Assembly: GCA_946811185.2 (NCBI GenBank)
Contig: OX328104.1
Span: forward strand, 46,050,505 to 46,114,504
DNA length: 64,000 nt
Origin: Hippopus hippopus
Lineage: Eukaryota; Mollusca; Bivalvia; Cardiida; Cardiidae
Direction: 5' to 3'
Below the pieces are notes generated by a model that ran no database searches, was not told where the DNA came from, and saw nothing but the letters and a program-made list of their open reading frames with translations. Positions 45,718 to 55,604 of the stretch are shown here, piece after piece (position 1 is the stretch's first letter; each line of letters starts with the position of its first letter). The position numbers were made by a program, and so were the translations under genes.

Positions 45718-45911
45718 TAAACCTTAAAGCGCCTTTCACAACTACAGTTGCCTTCGCAGCAAGTGTAGATCAAGATAAAACTACACAAAATGTGCAGTCT
45801 GATCTTTGATCTACACTGTTTGCTTTGCTAAGACCATAAAGTTGCAATAAATTTGGTATTATTTTTCTACTGAAAATGTCGGTTGGGTTTATTTGGCACT
45901 CAAAGGGTTAA
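45718..45911 (+). mobile_element. MITE-D
   Basis: TTAAACCTTAAAGCGCCTTT to GGCACTCAAAGGGTTAAC. Confidence 0.6.
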
Positions 45912-46002
45912 CAGACATTTTACTTATGTTCCCAAGATGTTTTACCATTTTTTATCTTCATTTCTCTTGTTTCTCCTTTTGACAGATTTGTGCTAGTTTT
46001 AG

Positions 46003-46233
46003 GGTAACTTTTTACCACACAACAAAAATTTAGACTTGTACAAATTGAAAGCATTTGCAGATGGCAAATTTTATGTGGTTCAAAAAAAAGGAATTTGTAT
46101 TTGATAGGATAGAAAACATTGTGGGAAAAGGAGAAAATGCTGGTTAGCAGCATTTTCTCAGTTTCCCACAATGTTTTCAAAAAGCTCCTTCTTCAGGGTC
46201 TTTAAGACTCAGGATTGTGTGGTAAAGGGTTAA
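46003..46233 (-). mobile_element. MITE-C, complete
   Basis: GTAACTTTTTACCACACAAC to GATTGTGTGGTAAAGGGTTA. Palindrome TGCTGGTTAGCAGCA. Confidence 0.75.
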
Positions 46234-46330
46234 GGTTTAGAATAACCATTTACTATGCTGGGTCAAGCCAGTACAGAAAAGGGAAAATTATTTCTCTTTA
46301 CCATGTTTCTTTGGGCATTTTTTGAAATTA

Positions 46331-46539
46331 TAAACTCTTTATTTTACTACAAAGTATTAAGTCAAATGTTGCTCATACAAATGAATTCATGGTTTATCTT
46401 GAAAAAGGGTAGAAAACATTGTGGTGGGGGGGGGGGAAAGGAAAAAGAACAGGTTATTAGCATTTTCTCCATTTCCAACTATATTTTCATTTAAGTGTAT
46501 CTCGGGGTCATTAAATCATGATTGTTTGGTAAAGGGTTC
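46331..46539 (-). mobile_element. MITE-C with poly-G in palindrome
   Basis: AAACATTGTGGTGGGGGG...AAAGGAAAAAG at 46412. End GATTGTTTGGTAAAGGGTT. Confidence 0.6.
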
Positions 46540-46679
46540 AGGGTCGAGCAGCCTGTGCTTCCCAAAAACCAATACACCTTTTCCCACATTATTTTTCATG
46601 TTGTTTACAAAGGGATGTTTATCTTTTCTTACAATACAACTTATCCTTTTTTTGTCATTTGTAAATGTTTTGGTATGTC

Positions 46680-46860
46680 TTAAACCTTTGCCGAAATACC
46701 CGACTTTTTTCACTTGGAGGAAGAAGATTGTTGAAAACATGTTGGAAAAAAGAGAAAATAATTGTATGCAACATTTTATCCTTTTTTCCACCATGTATTC
46801 TACGCTTTTAAAGGCAAATCCCATCATTTGAGCCACATTAATTTGTCTCTGGTAAAAAGA
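46680..46860 (+). mobile_element. MITE-C, diverged
   Basis: TTAAACCTTTGCCGAAATAC and CACATTAATTTGTCTCTGG. The 147-codon minus open frame 46516-46959 crosses this and the preceding repeat and is not a gene. Confidence 0.5.
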
Positions 46861-46965
46861 GAAAATGGTGGTAAAATGTCCTACGATACTTTCCAGCATG
46901 CCAAAGACCAGTCCAATCGTTTGAGCCACAACTAAACTGTCATACTGGTAATTCGGCAAACGTTT

Positions 46966-47179
46966 TTAACTGTTATCCTGCTAAATAACTAACAGAAAAC
47001 TTTCAAGCCTATAGTAAAAAAAACCCACATTTTGCTATTTCAAAGGTATACTGGGAGAATGACATCTCCTTATCGGACAGTGTAGGTCCAAGATCAGACT
47101 GCACGTACTGTGCAGCCTGATCTTGATCTACACTGTCCGCAAAAGGTCAGCAAGGCGCACTTAGCAGTCTAAGGGTAAA
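46966..47179 (-). mobile_element. MITE-D, complete
   Basis: TTAACTGTTATCCTGCTAAA start, palindrome GATCAGACTGCACGTACTG, TTAGCAGTCTAAGGGTAA end. Confidence 0.7.
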
Positions 47180-47288
47180 TTTGGATGAGTCTAAAACTTT
47201 CACATTTGGGTTAAAATAGCCTGTATTGTGATGAGTTATTTATATCGATTTTGACCCTTTATTAAACCAATTTGTTTTAGAAACTATT

Positions 47289-47513
47289 AGAGTCATGCTC
47301 TGTGAGAAGGGGACTTAATGTATCTGCAAATGGTATTGACCCGGAACAGGTTGACCTGGGCCAAAACTTTCTGCTATTTGTCAATTTTCTGCATGTGCAA
47401 GGAACTGTTTACTTTATGATTCAGTTTGTTGTTAGATAAAATGGACTTTATAGATCTATGGTCATGTGATGACTGGTGATGCATTATGCCCCCTTCTGTC
47501 AGGATGAGGCTCA
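47289..47513 (+). mobile_element. MITE-A
   Basis: AGAGTCATGCTCTGTGAGAA to AGGATGAGGCTCAT. Palindrome reduced. Confidence 0.65.
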
Positions 47514-47519
47514 TATGTA

Positions 47520-47694
47520 GGCCTTTGAAAACATTGTGGAAAATAATGGTAATGATCGTTTTCTCTTAGTCCCACAGTACTTTGTAGTTTGCTAAAGACT
47601 AATCTAATTGTTTGAACCACAACTAAACAATCATCTGCAAATGCTTTTAATTTGGATGGAGTCTAAAATTTTAACATTTTGTTACGAGCTAAAA
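47520..47694 (+). mobile_element. MITE-C, diverged
   Basis: CCTTTGAAAACATTGTGGAA and AATCATCTGCAAATGCTTTT. Confidence 0.5.
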
Positions 47695-47726
47695 CGGCCT
47701 GTATTGTGATGGGTTTATTGTATTAA

Positions 47727-47956
47727 TTCTAACCTTTTATCAAACCATTTTGTTTCGAAAAACTGTATGTAGCAGGCTTTAGAAAAACACTGTAGAAAAT
47801 GGTGGAAGTGCTTGTAACCAGCATTTTCTCCTTTTAGACTGTGTTTTGTATCTCTTGAAAGGCAAATTCTGTCATTCAAACAGCATTTCAAATATCCTCT
47901 GCAGATGCTTTTAAACCGGACAATACTAAAGTTTGATCATTTGGTGAAAAGTTAAA
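47727..47956 (+). mobile_element. MITE-C, diverged
   Basis: TCTAACCTTTTATCAAACCA to ATCATTTGGTGAAAAGTTAA. Confidence 0.55.
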
Positions 47957-47987
47957 ATAGTCTGTATTGTGATGAGTTTGTCTTAAT

Positions 47988-48258
47988 GTTAAATCTTTAG
48001 TTAACCATCCATTGCTTAAAGGAAATGATGAAATGGACTCTTGAAAAATTGTTAAAAATAGTGAGCATGCTGGCAAGTAGCATTTACTCATTTTCCTTCA
48101 TGTTTTCTACGCTTTCAGAGACACATCACATCATTTCAGACAGATCTAAATTGTCGTCTGCAAATACTTTCAATTTGGACAAGTCCATCCATAGTCATAG
48201 CTACATTCAATTTGTTGTCTTTCAATTTAAACAAGTCTAAAATTGTGTTGCTTGGTAG
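47988..48258 (+). mobile_element. MITE-C whose right end seeds a minisatellite
   Basis: GTTAACCATCCATTGCTTAA left. The ATTGTCGTCTGCAAATAC arm is partly duplicated (48150-48240). It ends TTGTGTTGCTTGGTAGAGAG, which runs into the 27-bp array. Confidence 0.55.
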
Positions 48259-48494
48259 AGAGATAATGAACTTGTATCAGTGTGGAGAGATAATGAACTT
48301 GTATCAGTGTGGAGAGATAATGAACTTGTATCAGTGTGGAGAGATAATGAACTTGTATCAGTGTGGAGAGATAATGAACTTGTATCAGTGTGGAGAGATA
48401 ATGAACTTGTATCAGTGTGGAGAGATAATGAACTTGTATCAGTGTGGAGAGATAATGAACTTGTATCAGTGTGGAGAGATAATGAACTTGTATC
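48259..48494. repeat. 27-bp minisatellite, about 9 identical units
   Basis: Unit GAGAGATAATGAACTTGTAT plus CAGTGTG, repeated without visible change. As 27 is a multiple of 3, several frames stay open on both strands (up to 97 codons); they are artefacts. There are no spacers, so it is not a CRISPR array. Confidence 0.9.
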
Positions 48495-48500
48495 AATCTT

Positions 48501-48716
48501 TTTAACCATTAACGTGCTAAATAAGTTAAATGAAACTTTCTAGCCGAAAGTAAAAACCTGAATATTGCTATATCAAACTGATTCTTTTTTAAAATAAGTA
48601 TCTCCTTACCAGACAGTGTAGATCCAAGATCAGACTGCACTTTTTGCGCAGTCTGAACTTTATCTACACTGTTCGCAAAAGGTCATCGAGTGACGCGAAG
48701 CAGCCGAAGAGTTAAA
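48501..48716 (-). mobile_element. MITE-D, complete
   Basis: TTAACCATTAACGTGCTAAA start, GATCAGACTGCACTTTTTG palindrome, GCAGCCGAAGAGTTAAAG end. Confidence 0.7.
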
Positions 48717-49132
48717 GAATTTATTTAAGAGCTGAATTTGTGTATTGAAGTTTTTCCACAGGACAAAATTTTAGATTAGTCCGTTTTCAAGACATTGAAT
48801 TTTGCCCTCGACAAATACATGTATGTTTCAAATTGTGATAATTGTATGTCAACAATTTATTTTGATTATTAAAACATTCTCTTTATACTTTGGTGTTGTT
48901 CTTTCTTAAACTTGATCTCTGCACAGAGAAAAGTTATTGAGTTAAAAGAAAGAAATAAAGAGTCCTCTTTTATTAAAACAATTGATAAATTCCAATGTAC
49001 AGAGTAGTAAAAGGTAATTTTTCTGTGTCCCACCATCGCCTACCCAAGTGTCTTTATGGCCCGTTCTCTATCCGGCTGTTGGTTTCTCTATCCAGGTGTC
49101 TTTCTCTTTTTTCCCCCTCTTTCTGTGTGTTT
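48717..49132. other. unassigned sequence
   Basis: AT-rich, no recognised gene. Confidence 0.4.
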
Positions 49133-49212
49133 TTTTTTGTCGGGTGCGCGTTTCGATCTCGGATCGCCGCCTTCCGAGTCACTCCCCTAACCATTAGGCC
49201 ACTTTGGAGCCT
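49133..49212 (-). mobile_element. tRNA-like SINE head, fourth type
   Basis: On the minus strand: GTGGCCTAATGGTTAGGGGA (A-box) and GAGATCGAAACGCG (B-box). Embedded in pyrimidine-rich flank. Not a complete tRNA. Confidence 0.45.
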
Positions 49213-49721
49213 ATTAGATTTATGTTGTAGTTCATATTTGAATACAATGTCTTGTAAAAACACGAAAAAAAAAAACAAGTTCTACCGGAAGTCTCGCTTT
49301 AAACGCCAGGTGAGTTAAGTTCTTCAATCAAAACTTGCTACCAAACTAGCGTATTATATGACTTTTATATGAGCTACATTTACTTTGTCGTCTGTACCGT
49401 CGGTAATTATGGACGATTCTTAATTTTTGTCGTCTGATAAAGCGTTCTGTTCAACTGAAAATACAAACTCAACACCCCATCGTAGGCAGCAGATAACTTT
49501 AAAAAGTATCCCAGCAAAATTTAATGCTGATGGTGATGATACCAAACACGAATGCACGTGAAAAGATTGTGACAAAAGGAGCTGTTCAGCCTGTGCCAAG
49601 GCTTCAATAATTTCTTTATCAGTCCTAATTAGGGTCTTCATAGATCTTCAAACATTATCTGTAACTTTGTACCGTTCTTTTCTTCTTGTTGCTGTTTTTG
49701 ACAAAGTAACGTCAAAATAAA
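49213..49721. other. unassigned sequence with one weak minus frame
   Basis: The minus frame starting at 49641 (MKTLIRTDKEIIEALAQAEQ...) looks protein-like for about 26 codons and then loses character. No family recognised and no splice partner found. Confidence 0.3.
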
Positions 49722-49969
49722 TGAGCCATACTCTGTTAAAAGGGGGCTTAATGTATCTGCAAAAAGTATCGACTCGTGTCAGCCTGCGCTGGCTGACATG
49801 AATCGAAACTTATTGGTCAATTTTCGACACGTCCAATGACCATTCTACCCCGGGATTTAGCCTGTTGCAAGACAAAATAGATCTTAGGAATCCATAATTA
49901 TGTGATGATTGGCTTGGTTTAATGCATCACGGAGAATCATTAAGCCCCCTTTTGCTAGAGCATGGCTCA
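49722..49969 (+). mobile_element. MITE-A, full length
   Basis: TGAGCCATACTCTGTTAAAA to GAGCATGGCTCA. Short palindrome GTGTCAGCCTGCGCTGGCTG. Confidence 0.75.
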
Positions 49970-50994
49970 AACAGAAGGGAAAAAATGATCAGACTGGAAC
50001 CTAGGCTGTCGTGAGGCCGCTTTCCACAAAGTACAATTATATCACGGCGACACTTCGCTTGTTCTTAACATACTTTTTTTTTTTAATATTCAGCATAAAA
50101 TAGCATTTGCATGTTTATAGCTTGCACCGTAAGCCACTAGTCTACATGCGTGGAAAACAAAGACGTATTACCCTCAGATGATAACTTAAGCCTTTGTTGA
50201 CATACACAATATAACAAAACAAACACATAAAAGGTAAGACAGGTTAAAAGCATTGCTTCATTGCGGCAAACATGTCACCTCAGCATAAAACGGCGCAGAC
50301 GTAAATGGGAGCGCGGAAGACAAGACATGTTAAGGTCCCCGGTTCGATTCCCAGTGAATCACAAACAGTATGTACAACGGGCATTTCAGAAGAAAAGAAT
50401 ATCGGTTTCCCCTATTATTATGGAATCGGTCGAACGTAAAAAGACATTGTTATCGTCTGAGGGTAATACTTAGATTGTCAGTATCTGAGAAGTATTCATG
50501 AATAAACAAATACTGTTGAAGAAATTACAAGCAGCAAACTAGAGTATCGAAACCCAGAAGGCCAACTAAAACCAATAAAAGAGGATGTGAGATAATTAGA
50601 ACTATAATCAGACTAGCCGTCATGCACAGTCCTATCTTGATCCGTGCTGTTTGCTACGCGTTTCCTGATTAACTCCAGTGCTGGGCTAGTACTATGTCTT
50701 GCCAAAGGACACTCCCACGAAAAAGCAGTGCGGCCGGTGAGGCAACTTCAGAACCCCTTGATGATATAACTGTAGACTTGTCCACATTTCAAGTATTTGC
50801 AGACGACAATTCAAGTTAGTATTTGTCCATGGTAGACTTGAAGTTGAAAATACTCTGGGAAAGGCATTTTCTGCTCTCACTACATTACTTTCCAAAGCTT
50901 CCTTTGTCGCGGACTAGATTGTCTGGTAAAGGGTTAGGGTGCTGCATTTGCTATCTAATTCTTGAACGATACCCGCTTGCATGGGCTATTGTTC
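49970..50994. other. unassigned sequence with a stray B-box
   Basis: CCCCGGTTCGATTCCCAG at about 50336 is a perfect B-box, but no A-box is positioned for a tRNA or SINE. MITE-C debris lies at 50780-50940 (GCAGACGACAATTC, TGTCTGGTAAAGGGTTAG). No gene. Confidence 0.35.
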
Positions 50995-51219
50995 TTGATG
51001 GTTCTGCAAAACGTATCGGCCCATGTCAGCCTGTGGAGTCCGCGCAGGCTGACATGGGCCGAAAGTTTTTGCTTTCTTTAAATTTTCTGCATGTCAAAGG
51101 ACCATTGTACCTCTTGATTTATTTGGTTGTTAACAAAGTGGATTTCATGGATCCAAAGTTATGTGATGACTTGCTTAGTACAATGCACAACGGAATTGTT
51201 CCCTTTTCCCAGAGCATGC
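50995..51219 (+). mobile_element. MITE-A, left end lost
   Basis: Palindrome CATGTCAGCCTGTGGAGTCC with complement; ends CCCAGAGCATG. The 134-codon plus frame 50823-51227 overlaps it and is not a gene. Confidence 0.65.
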
Positions 51220-51536
51220 CCCGGTAGCGCAGTCGGCAGCGTACAGGACTCAAGAACAGGGGGTCGCTGGTTCAATCCTCGGCTCGGTCAATTTCTTTCC
51301 GACGATTGATGATAGTCATTGCGACAGGATTCATTCCTCTCTCACCACTGATCATTGTTTTGACGATGGTTATGTGGGAAAGCAGCCTGTGGCTTGGAAA
51401 GAATATTGTGCGGAGTACTGGTTACAGAAACTCCAGGAAAGCATGGATAGATGCACTAGCCGCTGCGATATAACTGAAATGATGTTGCAAACGGCGTTAG
51501 ACATCATTCAATCAATCAATCAATCAACCAGATTAG
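51219..51536 (+). mobile_element. SINE-F, best copy
   Basis: CCCGGTAGCGCAGTCGGCAG A-box and GCTGGTTCAATCC B-box. Body CGACGATTGATGATAGTCAT. Tail (ATCA)n. Inserted at the right end of MITE-A. Confidence 0.8.
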
Positions 51537-51690
51537 TTTGGTGTTTAACGTCTCACTAAACATAATGTCAGTAATAACGTCGCGGTCAAAGCACCTATTA
51601 ATTAATTCTTTTATGGAATTTCGTTAACAAGTACTTCGCACAATCTTCTCTCTAAACCATTGTCTGCTTTCCCAGTTAATCATCGTCTGA
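51537..51690 (-). mobile_element. SINE-F 3' part, inverted, tail-to-tail
   Basis: TTTGGTGTTTAACGTCTCAC, CACCTATTAATTAATTC and CTTTCCCAGTTAATCATCG, the complement of the body. Tail-to-tail with the preceding copy through (ATCA)n/(TTGG). Confidence 0.6.
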
Positions 51691-52049
51691 TCTTTTATCT
51701 ACACTGTCGGCCTTTCTGAGACATTCTAAACAAGTATAACCTTAAGATTGCTCATGCTATGGTCCTATTTCAACGAGTAGAATGAAAATGTTCGTAGGAT
51801 TTATTGGCACTCTCATTAAGGGCTATTCTCCAATTATTTCCTTCGATTCCACTCCAGTGCTATATTAGTCCTTATAAAGGGACTACTTTGTTCTCATCCT
51901 TGATTTTTTTTTTGCACTGCACAGCCATGTTCCTAAGATAATATCTCAACTAAATCTAGTTAGATTGTTTTACGAAACTGATCTATTGGTATTTTCTGAC
52001 GATTGGGAACAAAATTCGCTTTAATTACATGGGGTCCTTACATTACTGT
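51691..52049. other. unassigned sequence
   Basis: Starts with MITE-D debris (CTGATCTTTTATCTACACTG). Otherwise nothing recognised. Confidence 0.4.
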
Positions 52050-52318
52050 ATATGGCTTGCAACATACGAAAAGGGGCATTCGGACATTTGCTTAAAGTGT
52101 CGTCTCGGATTAGCCTGCGCAGTCCACGCAGGCTAATCCGAGACGGCACTTTACGACAACATTAGATTTTGTGCTACAGTAGACTTTCGCAAAACAGAAA
52201 ATTACATAAAAAAAGGAAAGTGCGGTCTCGGATTAGTCTGCGCTGACTGCGCAGGCTAATCCGAGACGGCACTTTACGCAAATGTCCGAATGCCCCTTTT
52301 CGTGTATTGCAGGCCAAT
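52050..52318 (+). mobile_element. MITE-B, complete
   Basis: ATATGGCTTGCAACATACG to GTATTGCAGGCCA. Two palindromes: CGGATTAGCCTGCGCAGTCC and CGGATTAGTCTGCGCTGACT. Confidence 0.75.
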
Positions 52319-52558
52319 TATCATAAATCATATTATCTTTATCGTAACATCCACATGGGAACTAAGAATGAAAATAAGGTAAAAGGACAAATTTGTTTTT
52401 TAGTTACCGTAAGTCTTGTATCTGGCAAGGGAGATAATTTGACTTACAGGAATAGTCCAAATTCACAACACCTAGATTGCTATTACTAGCCCTGCTTCTA
52501 TACTGATAGGCCACTCGGGTTCCGTGCTTGTCTATGAATTTTGACGTAACAAAATTTC

Positions 52559-52783
52559 AGCTTTACTAAACAATCCCTGGTTTTCACGACCCTAAGAAAG
52601 AAGACTTTTGAAAACATTGTGGGAAAAGGAGAAAATGCTGTTAACAAGCATTTTCTCCTTTTTACCACAATATTTTCTACCCTATCAGAGAGCAAAAGCT
52701 CAGTACTATCAATTCTGAATTTACTGTCTGCAGATGTTTTGAATTTGAAAGAGCCTGAAATTTATTGTTTGGGAAAGAGTTAA
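52559..52783 (+). mobile_element. MITE-C
   Basis: AGCTTTACTAAACAATCCCT to TTGTTTGGGAAAGAGTTAA. Confidence 0.7.
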
Positions 52784-53065
52784 GCTAATCAGATATTGTA
52801 TTAAAGATACTTTAAAAATTCATAAACAGCCTAAATATGCCATTTAAAATGGTCAAAGATTATGGTCCAAAAGGATATGGTTGGACAGGTAACAAAGAGC
52901 TTTCAAGTCAGACTTCATTAAGTATACATGTATATACATTTAACTTCACTTATCAAATGCATCTTAAAAAAATTAATGGCATTATAATACATGTAAATGT
53001 CTCAAAATATGACAATTTTTTTTTTAATCATTTTTTTCCCCTTCTTTTTAACATAAATGACTTTC

Positions 53066-53290
53066 GCCCTTTCTTGCACAACAAAATTTTGGTTTCATTG
53101 GAATTGAAACCATTTGCATTCAACAACTTACATGTGGCTTGAAAGACTGCATTTGTTTTTGAATTGATGGAAAACATAATGGGAAAAGGAGAAAATGCTG
53201 ATTACCAGCATTTTCTCTTTTTTTAACAATGTTTTCAAAAGCTCTCTCTCTATAGGGCTTTAAACATGGGATTATCTGATAAAGGGTTAA
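53066..53290 (-). mobile_element. MITE-C
   Basis: GCCCTTTCTTGCACAACAAA to ATTATCTGATAAAGGGTTAA. Confidence 0.7.
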
Positions 53291-53495
53291 CTCTTTCCTT
53301 ACCATTAGATGACACAAAAAGCTCTTTTTGGACAGTGCAGATCAAGATCAGACTGCATACAGTCTGATCTCAGATCTACACTGAACACAACTCTTTTCTA
53401 GATTGTAACAAAACTGTCCCTGAAACAGGAAGAGGAACCATATTTGTAGTCATTAAAAGATTGAAATCTTTTTGTTGGGCAGTGAAAGAGTCAAG
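53291..53495 (+). mobile_element. MITE-D joined to MITE-C
   Basis: Starts at the MITE-C end. Core GATCAAGATCAGACTGCATA. Ends GGGCAGTGAAAGAGTCAAG. Confidence 0.6.
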
Positions 53496-53724
53496 TTGTC
53501 ATTTACTCTAAAACTTAACAAAAGAGTTCGATTTTGACTTGGAGAACAAAACCATTTGCTTCTGAACAGTGATGATCACGATAACATTATACAAAACATA
53601 CAGACTTATCATGAATCCACATGATATCCTTTTGTTGATTTTCTTACTTGCAACTTCTTTTCCTTTGCACAGTTGACTTTGTAATAATTTTTGTAGGTCT
53701 ATAATTACCTTAAACACAAATGGG

Positions 53725-53952
53725 CTAACTCTTTACCAAACTATAAAAATTTTGGTTTTGACGAAATTTAAAGCATTTGCAGACGACAAATTAGATGTAT
53801 TTCAAATGATAATGTCTGTCTTTGATAGGGTAGAAAATAATTTCGGAATGTGAGAAAATGCTGGTTACCAGCATTTTCTCATTTTCCCGTAATGTTTTCA
53901 AAGACCATTTCTTTTAGGGTCATTGAAACTCAGAATATGTGGTAAAAGGTTA
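53725..53952 (-). mobile_element. MITE-C
   Basis: CTAACTCTTTACCAAACTAT to ATATGTGGTAAAAGGTTA. Confidence 0.7.
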
Positions 53953-54170
53953 CAGGATGGCTTTAGTACAGCATTATGGCAAGAAACTCAATATTTCAAC
54001 AATAGGGAGAATATTATGGAAAATGGAGCATTCACTTGATGTAAGCAATGGCTTTTTCTAATGATGTTTTCTTTGCAAGTGGGTAACACAAAGATATTGT
54101 GAATTTTATTTGTATACATGTAGTAATGGTTAATGCAGGTTTCAGAAAAAATGAAATTGATTTGCAAAGC

Positions 54171-54427
54171 TTAACTCATTACCACACAATCCAGAGTTTT
54201 AAAGACTCTGACGGAGAAAACTTTTGAAAACATTGTAGAAAAAAGAGGAAATGCTGGTTACCAGCATTTTTTCATAATCCTACAATGTTATCTACCCTAT
54301 CAAATACAGACAACGTTTTCTGTCCTATCAAAGGCAAATTTTGTCATTTTAGCTACCTTTAATTTGCCATCTGCAAATGCTTTCAATTTTGACCAATGTA
54401 AAATTTTGTCGTACAGTAGAGAGTTAA
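54171..54427 (+). mobile_element. MITE-C with internal duplication
   Basis: TTAACTCATTACCACACAAT. TCTACCCTATCAAATACAGA is followed by a second TCTGTCCTATCAAAGGCAAA. Ends TACAGTAGAGAGTTAAC. Confidence 0.7.
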
Positions 54428-54643
54428 CTCATTACCAGACCACAAAATTTTAGACATACTGAAAACTGAATACACGTGCCACGAAATTTCATGCATCTCA
54501 AATGATGTGATCTGTCTATTAAAAGGTAGAGGACACTGTGGAAAAAGGAGAAAATGGTGGTTACCACCATTTTCTCCTTTTCCCACAGTGTTTTCAAAAC
54601 CCATCTATCAAAGTGACTTTAACATGGAATTGTGTGATAGAAG
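54424..54643 (-). mobile_element. MITE-C sharing TTAA with the previous copy
   Basis: TTAACTCATTACCAGACCAC uses the same TTAA that ends the upstream copy. Palindrome ATGGTGGTTACCACCAT. Confidence 0.7.
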
Positions 54644-54696
54644 ATGAAATAAAACAGTAAAATACTTAATTTTTAAACACGTATGTACAAAAACAT

Positions 54697-54938
54697 ATAA
54701 GCCATGCTTTGTGAAAAGGGGGCTTAATGCATCTCCAAAAAGTATCAACCCAGGCCTACCTGTGCAGTCTGCGCAGGCTGACCTGGGCTGAAACTTTTTG
54801 CAATTGGTAAATTTTCCCCATGTCCAAGGATCATTCCACATCATATTAATGGATTTTATTGATCCATAATTACATGATGACTTGCTAGATATAATACATC
54901 ACAGAGAGGTATTGCACCCCCCTTTTTCAGGGCATGGA
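54697..54938 (+). mobile_element. MITE-A
   Basis: ATAAGCCATGCTTTGTGAAA to TTTTTCAGGGCATGG. Confidence 0.7.
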
Positions 54939-54950
54939 TTGTATATGAAC

Positions 54951-55220
54951 TATATGGCCTGTAACACGCGATAAGAGGCATTCGGACATTTGCGTAAAGT
55001 GTTGTCTTCGGATCAGCCTGCACACTCCGCGCATGCTAATCCCAGACAACACTTTCCGTTTTTTGTAATTTTCTGTTTTGGGCAAGCCTACTGTAGGACA
55101 AAATCTAAAGTAGTCGTAAAGTGCCATCTTGGATTAGCCTGTGCGGACGGCGCAGGCTGATCCGAGACGACACTTTACGCAAATGTCCGAATGCCCCTTT
55201 TCGTGTTTTGCAAGCCATAT
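54951..55220 (-). mobile_element. MITE-B
   Basis: TATATGGCCTGTAACACGCG to GTTTTGCAAGCCATAT. The left palindrome is mutated, the right one intact. Confidence 0.7.
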
Positions 55221-55224
55221 AATA

Positions 55225-55453
55225 TTAACCTTTTACCAAACAATCCCTGGTTTTTAAGACCCAGAGGAAGAAGCCTTCTAAAAACATTATGGGAAAAGGA
55301 GAAAATACTGGTAACCAGCATTTTCTCTTTTTCCCACTATGTTTTCTACTCTTCCAAAGTCAAATTTCAATTTTTGTGTCAGGTTTATTTTGTCCTCTGC
55401 AAATGCTTTCAATTTGGACAAGTCTAAAATTTTGTTGTTTGGTACAGGGTTAA
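55225..55453 (+). mobile_element. MITE-C, complete
   Basis: TTAACCTTTTACCAAACAAT to TTGTTTGGTACAGGGTTAA. It lies 3' of IER3IP1. Its complement supplies an AATAAA-type hexamer at about 55384-55389 that could serve as the gene's poly(A) signal (inference). Confidence 0.75.
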
Positions 55454-55604
55454 ATTACCAGTTCAATTGACTATAGTACTGTTTTTTATCATGTCATTGT
55501 CTTCAAAAGGCAATCAGGTATAGATGACAATCATGATGGAAATAATGATGATGATCTTGATGATCTTGATAATGAATGTGATGATGACTGTCAATCTTCC
55601 TCTG

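Noticed and set aside
46516..46959. 147-codon minus-strand frame
   Set aside because: It spans two diverged MITE-C copies; the translation follows the repeat, not a protein family.
48259..48494. Possible CRISPR-like array
   Set aside because: Units are strictly contiguous with no spacers, and the genome is animal.
48212..48543. Long open frames on both strands (up to 97 codons) with MNLYQCGEI repeats
   Set aside because: They arise because the 27-bp minisatellite unit is a multiple of three; both strands are open at once and no domain or start context supports a protein.
50823..51227. 134-codon plus-strand frame
   Set aside because: It overlaps MITE-C debris and MITE-A including its palindrome.
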